From NCBI GenBank assembly GCA_902493125.1, contig CABUOF010000057.1, positions 1 through 12,795 of the forward strand: DNA of 12,795 nucleotides. The letters run 5' to 3'. Within the stretch, counting starts at the first letter, position 1; every line of letters starts with the position of its first letter. Shown piece after piece: positions 11,128 to 12,795 of this stretch. Below the pieces are notes generated by a model. That model searched no databases, was not told the DNA's origin, and was given only the letters and a program-made list of their open reading frames with translations. The DNA is from an uncultured Collinsella sp. GTDB taxonomy: Bacteria; Actinomycetota; Coriobacteriia; Coriobacteriales; Coriobacteriaceae. A program made the translations under genes and the position numbers.

Positions 11128-12012
11128 ATGAGCGAAAAGCAAATGAGGCTCGGCGCCCTCGAGGCCGGCGGGACCAAGATGGTCTGTGCCGTGGTGTCCG
11201 GCGACGGCGAGGTCCTCGACCGTATGGAGACCCCGACGCTTATGCCCGCCGAGACCGTCCCACAAATGGTCGAGTGGTTCACCGCCCGTGATGTGAACGC
11301 GTTGGGCATCGGCGCCTTCGGCCCGACCTGCGTCGACCCCAACGATGAGCGCTACGGTTCCATCCTTCAGACGCCCAAGCTCGCGTGGCGAGGCTATGGT
11401 CTTCGCGCCGCGTTCGCCGACGCCCTCGGGATTCCGGTGGCCTACGACACGGACGTGAACGTTGCCTGCCTCGGCGAAGTAGTCTTCGGCTGCTGCAAGG
11501 GGCTCGAGGACGCCGTCTACGTGACCATCGGCACCGGCGTGGGCGCGGGCGTCATGTGCGCGGGCAGGCTCCTTCACGGCATGCTGCACCCCGAGGCCGG
11601 CCACATGCTGGTAAGGACCCGTCCCACCGAGGAGGGACGCTGCGTCTGCCCGAGCCACGCGAGCTGTCTCGAGGGCCTCGCCTCCGGCCCCGCCATCGCC
11701 GCGCGCTGGGGAAAGCCCGCGGCCGAGCTCGCGGACAACGCTGAGGTGTGGGCGCTCGAGGGGGATTATCTGGGGCAGATGTGCGCGAACCTCGTGCTCA
11801 TGTACTCGCCTCGCCGTATCGTCCTCGGCGGCGGCGTGATGCACCAGGAGCAGCTCTACGGCATCGTCCGCAAGAAGACCCTCGAATATCTGGGTGGCTA
11901 CATCCAGACCGCCGAGCTTAAGGACATAGAGAGCTACATCTGCGCCCCGGGCTGCGGCGGCGACCAAGGAATCCTCGGCGCGGCCGAGCTGGCAAGAAGG
12001 GCGCTCGCGTAA
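11128..12012 (+). CDS. ROK-family sugar kinase, fructokinase-like
   Basis: This encodes 294 residues, matching the YdhR/ScrK-type ROK fructokinases. It probably phosphorylates free fructose to fructose 6-phosphate with ATP. ATG 11128 follows AAGGAGG. Seen: the N-terminal phosphate-binding loop LGALEAGGTKM (8-18), YDTDVNVACLGE with the likely catalytic base Asp109, the second ATP motif VTIGTGVGAGV (132-142), HPEAGHM (154-160), and the ROK zinc site with Cys172, Cys174, His177 and Cys180 inside CVCPSHASCLEGLASGPAI. The GALEAGGTK start and CxCPxHxxCLEGLASGPA block are typical of fructokinases rather than glucokinases or NagC-like repressors, and no HTH domain is present. It is the last gene of the operon and its role fits removal of free fructose released by GH172. 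Substrate is inferred from family and context. Confidence 0.9.
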   Translation: MSEKQMRLGALEAGGTKMVCAVVSGDGEVLDRMETPTLMPAETVPQMVEWFTARDVNALGIGAFGPTCVDPNDERYGSILQTPKLAWRGYGLRAAFADALGIPVAYDTDVNVACLGEVVFGCCKGLEDAVYVTIGTGVGAGVMCAGRLLHGMLHPEAGHMLVRTRPTEEGRCVCPSHASCLEGLASGPAIAARWGKPAAELADNAEVWALEGDYLGQMCANLVLMYSPRRIVLGGGVMHQEQLYGIVRKKTLEYLGGYIQTAELKDIESYICAPGCGGDQGILGAAELARRALA

Positions 12013-12044
12013 CTTGCGCTCTCTCCGCCATACAACGCGTTAAG

Positions 12045-12102
12045 AAAAGACGAGCGCTTCTTGCCAATTGAGCGGCAAGAAGTGCTTGTCTTTTGCATTT
12101 TT
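12045..12102. terminator. strong bidirectional intrinsic terminator
   Basis: A 21-bp stem (12045-12065 with 12074-12094, two G-U pairs) has the 8-base loop AATTGAGC. The left arm starts AAAAGAC and the right arm ends GTCTTTT, then GCATTTTTG continues the T-rich tail on the plus strand. Read from the minus strand the stem also ends in CTTTTC. It lies 32 bases after the kinase stop and 6 bases from the minus-strand methyltransferase end, so it can serve both convergent genes. Confidence 0.92.
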
Positions 12103-12107
12103 GTCTC

Positions 12108-12795
12108 TCAAAATCTTATTTTCACGATTTGCATTTTCATCCCGTTGTCACCGACCCTTGCGAGAAACCGGAAAAAGCCGCTGACAGAAGGGTCTCTCAA
12201 ATCGTTATAACCCAGCATATAGCCGCGACTTGTGACCTGCAGACGGCTGTCCCACGTGCCGATTTCCTTGGCGGCATCCGAAACCGCAAAATATGCCCCC
12301 ACATCCTTGATTTTTGCAGTCTTAAGCCATGTTTTTGCGATCATCTTTACTGCCATCCGATTGGCAGCATCAAAGACCAGCACACCGCCGGGGAAAGCGT
12401 CCGCCATCCCCCGCACCAGTTCCCGGACCTGCTGAGTCAGAAAGTAATAGAACACCCCGGAGGCAAAGAACACCACCCCGCCGGAGGCATCGATTTTGTT
12501 AAACCATGCGGTGTCTTTCAGGTCACAGGGGATATTTTGTTCTCGATTCCCGGCGGGCAGTAGCTGCTGCCGCAAGGTAATCACATCCGGGAAGTCCAGA
12601 TTGTAGATCTTGCATCTACCGTTGTCGCAGGTTCTGCCGGTGTTGTCCAGCCCGCAGCCCAGATTGACCACCGCCGCATTGGGGTGGCCTTTCAGGTAAT
12701 CCCGCACCTCGAAAGCAAGATCACCCTGCCGCATTGCCACCTCCAGCGCACCAAAGCGCTGTATCAGGCTGCGGGAGTCTTTCTCTGCCTCTGAA
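12108..12795 (-). CDS. class I SAM-dependent methyltransferase, LCM/PPM1-like (5' end outside window)
   Basis: The frame is open from the stop at 12110-12108 to the window edge, 228 visible residues. The GTG at 12740 is not taken as start because the frame upstream (SLIQRFGALE just before it) still reads like protein, so the real start lies beyond the window. The SAM-binding motif is AAVVNLGCGLD (with NLGCGLD at 12665-12645), followed by KIYNLDFPDVITLRQQLLP, the LCM/PPM1-type acidic 'DfP.Vi..R..ll' motif; this group methylates carboxyl or hydroxyl groups of small molecules or peptides. Codons such as AGA, ATA, TTT and AAA are common near the 3' end, unlike the G/C-ending codons of its neighbours, which suggests acquisition from a lower-GC host. 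The substrate cannot be read from the sequence. Confidence 0.8.
   Translation of the reverse strand, partial: SEAEKDSRSLIQRFGALEVAMRQGDLAFEVRDYLKGHPNAAVVNLGCGLDNTGRTCDNGRCKIYNLDFPDVITLRQQLLPAGNREQNIPCDLKDTAWFNKIDASGGVVFFASGVFYYFLTQQVRELVRGMADAFPGGVLVFDAANRMAVKMIAKTWLKTAKIKDVGAYFAVSDAAKEIGTWDSRLQVTSRGYMLGYNDLRDPSVSGFFRFLARVGDNGMKMQIVKIRF

Noticed and set aside
10936..11967. 343-residue minus-strand open frame opposite the ROK kinase
   Set aside because: Antisense shadow; the plus-strand kinase has ATP-binding, zinc and catalytic motifs.

Overview
The window looks like chromosomal DNA of a high-GC gut Actinobacterium of the Coriobacteriia, most likely Collinsella or a close relative. This is inferred from the strong G/C bias at third codon positions, the mix of mannose-class PTS genes with otherwise actinobacterial-style genes, and the LevR-like regulator that has lost its sigma-54 contact motif. 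No rRNA or marker gene is present to prove the taxon.

Left part (1-3840), housekeeping and small regulators. The end of an unrecognised membrane protein (+) converges on a small HAD-like protein (-). That gene is divergent from a 72-residue XRE regulator (+), and a perfect 26-bp palindrome lies between them. A cytoplasmic type I L-asparaginase (-) follows, with an inverted-repeat operator candidate upstream. It is divergent from guaA (GMP synthase, +), which ends in a strong intrinsic terminator.

Middle (3841-4516). About 675 bases hold no intact recognisable gene. There are fragments with native-looking codon use on both strands, a 9-bp inverted repeat, and then the promoter and ribosome-binding region of the next gene.

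Sugar locus (4517-12102), the main interest. It starts with a 913-residue LevR-type PTS-controlled regulator. Next come the four parts of a mannose/fructose/sorbose-class PTS in the order IIB-IIC-IID-IIA, then a GH172 (formerly DUF2961) glycoside hydrolase without a signal peptide, then a ROK-family fructokinase-like kinase, closed by a 21-bp stem terminator. The layout parallels the Bacillus subtilis lev operon (LevR, PTS LevDEFG, levanase SacC), but the hydrolase is GH172 instead of GH32. GH172 includes the enzyme acting on difructose dianhydride I and alpha-fructofuranosides. I infer that the PTS imports and phosphorylates a fructose-containing di- or oligosaccharide, GH172 splits it in the cytoplasm, and the ROK kinase phosphorylates the released free fructose. 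The regulator keeps the two histidines expected for PTS control but has lost the GAFTGA loop and the Walker B acidic residues, so it probably works without sigma-54.

Right edge (12108-12795). A methyltransferase of the LCM/PPM1-like group on the minus strand is cut by the window edge. Its codon use differs from its neighbours and suggests acquisition from a lower-GC gut bacterium.
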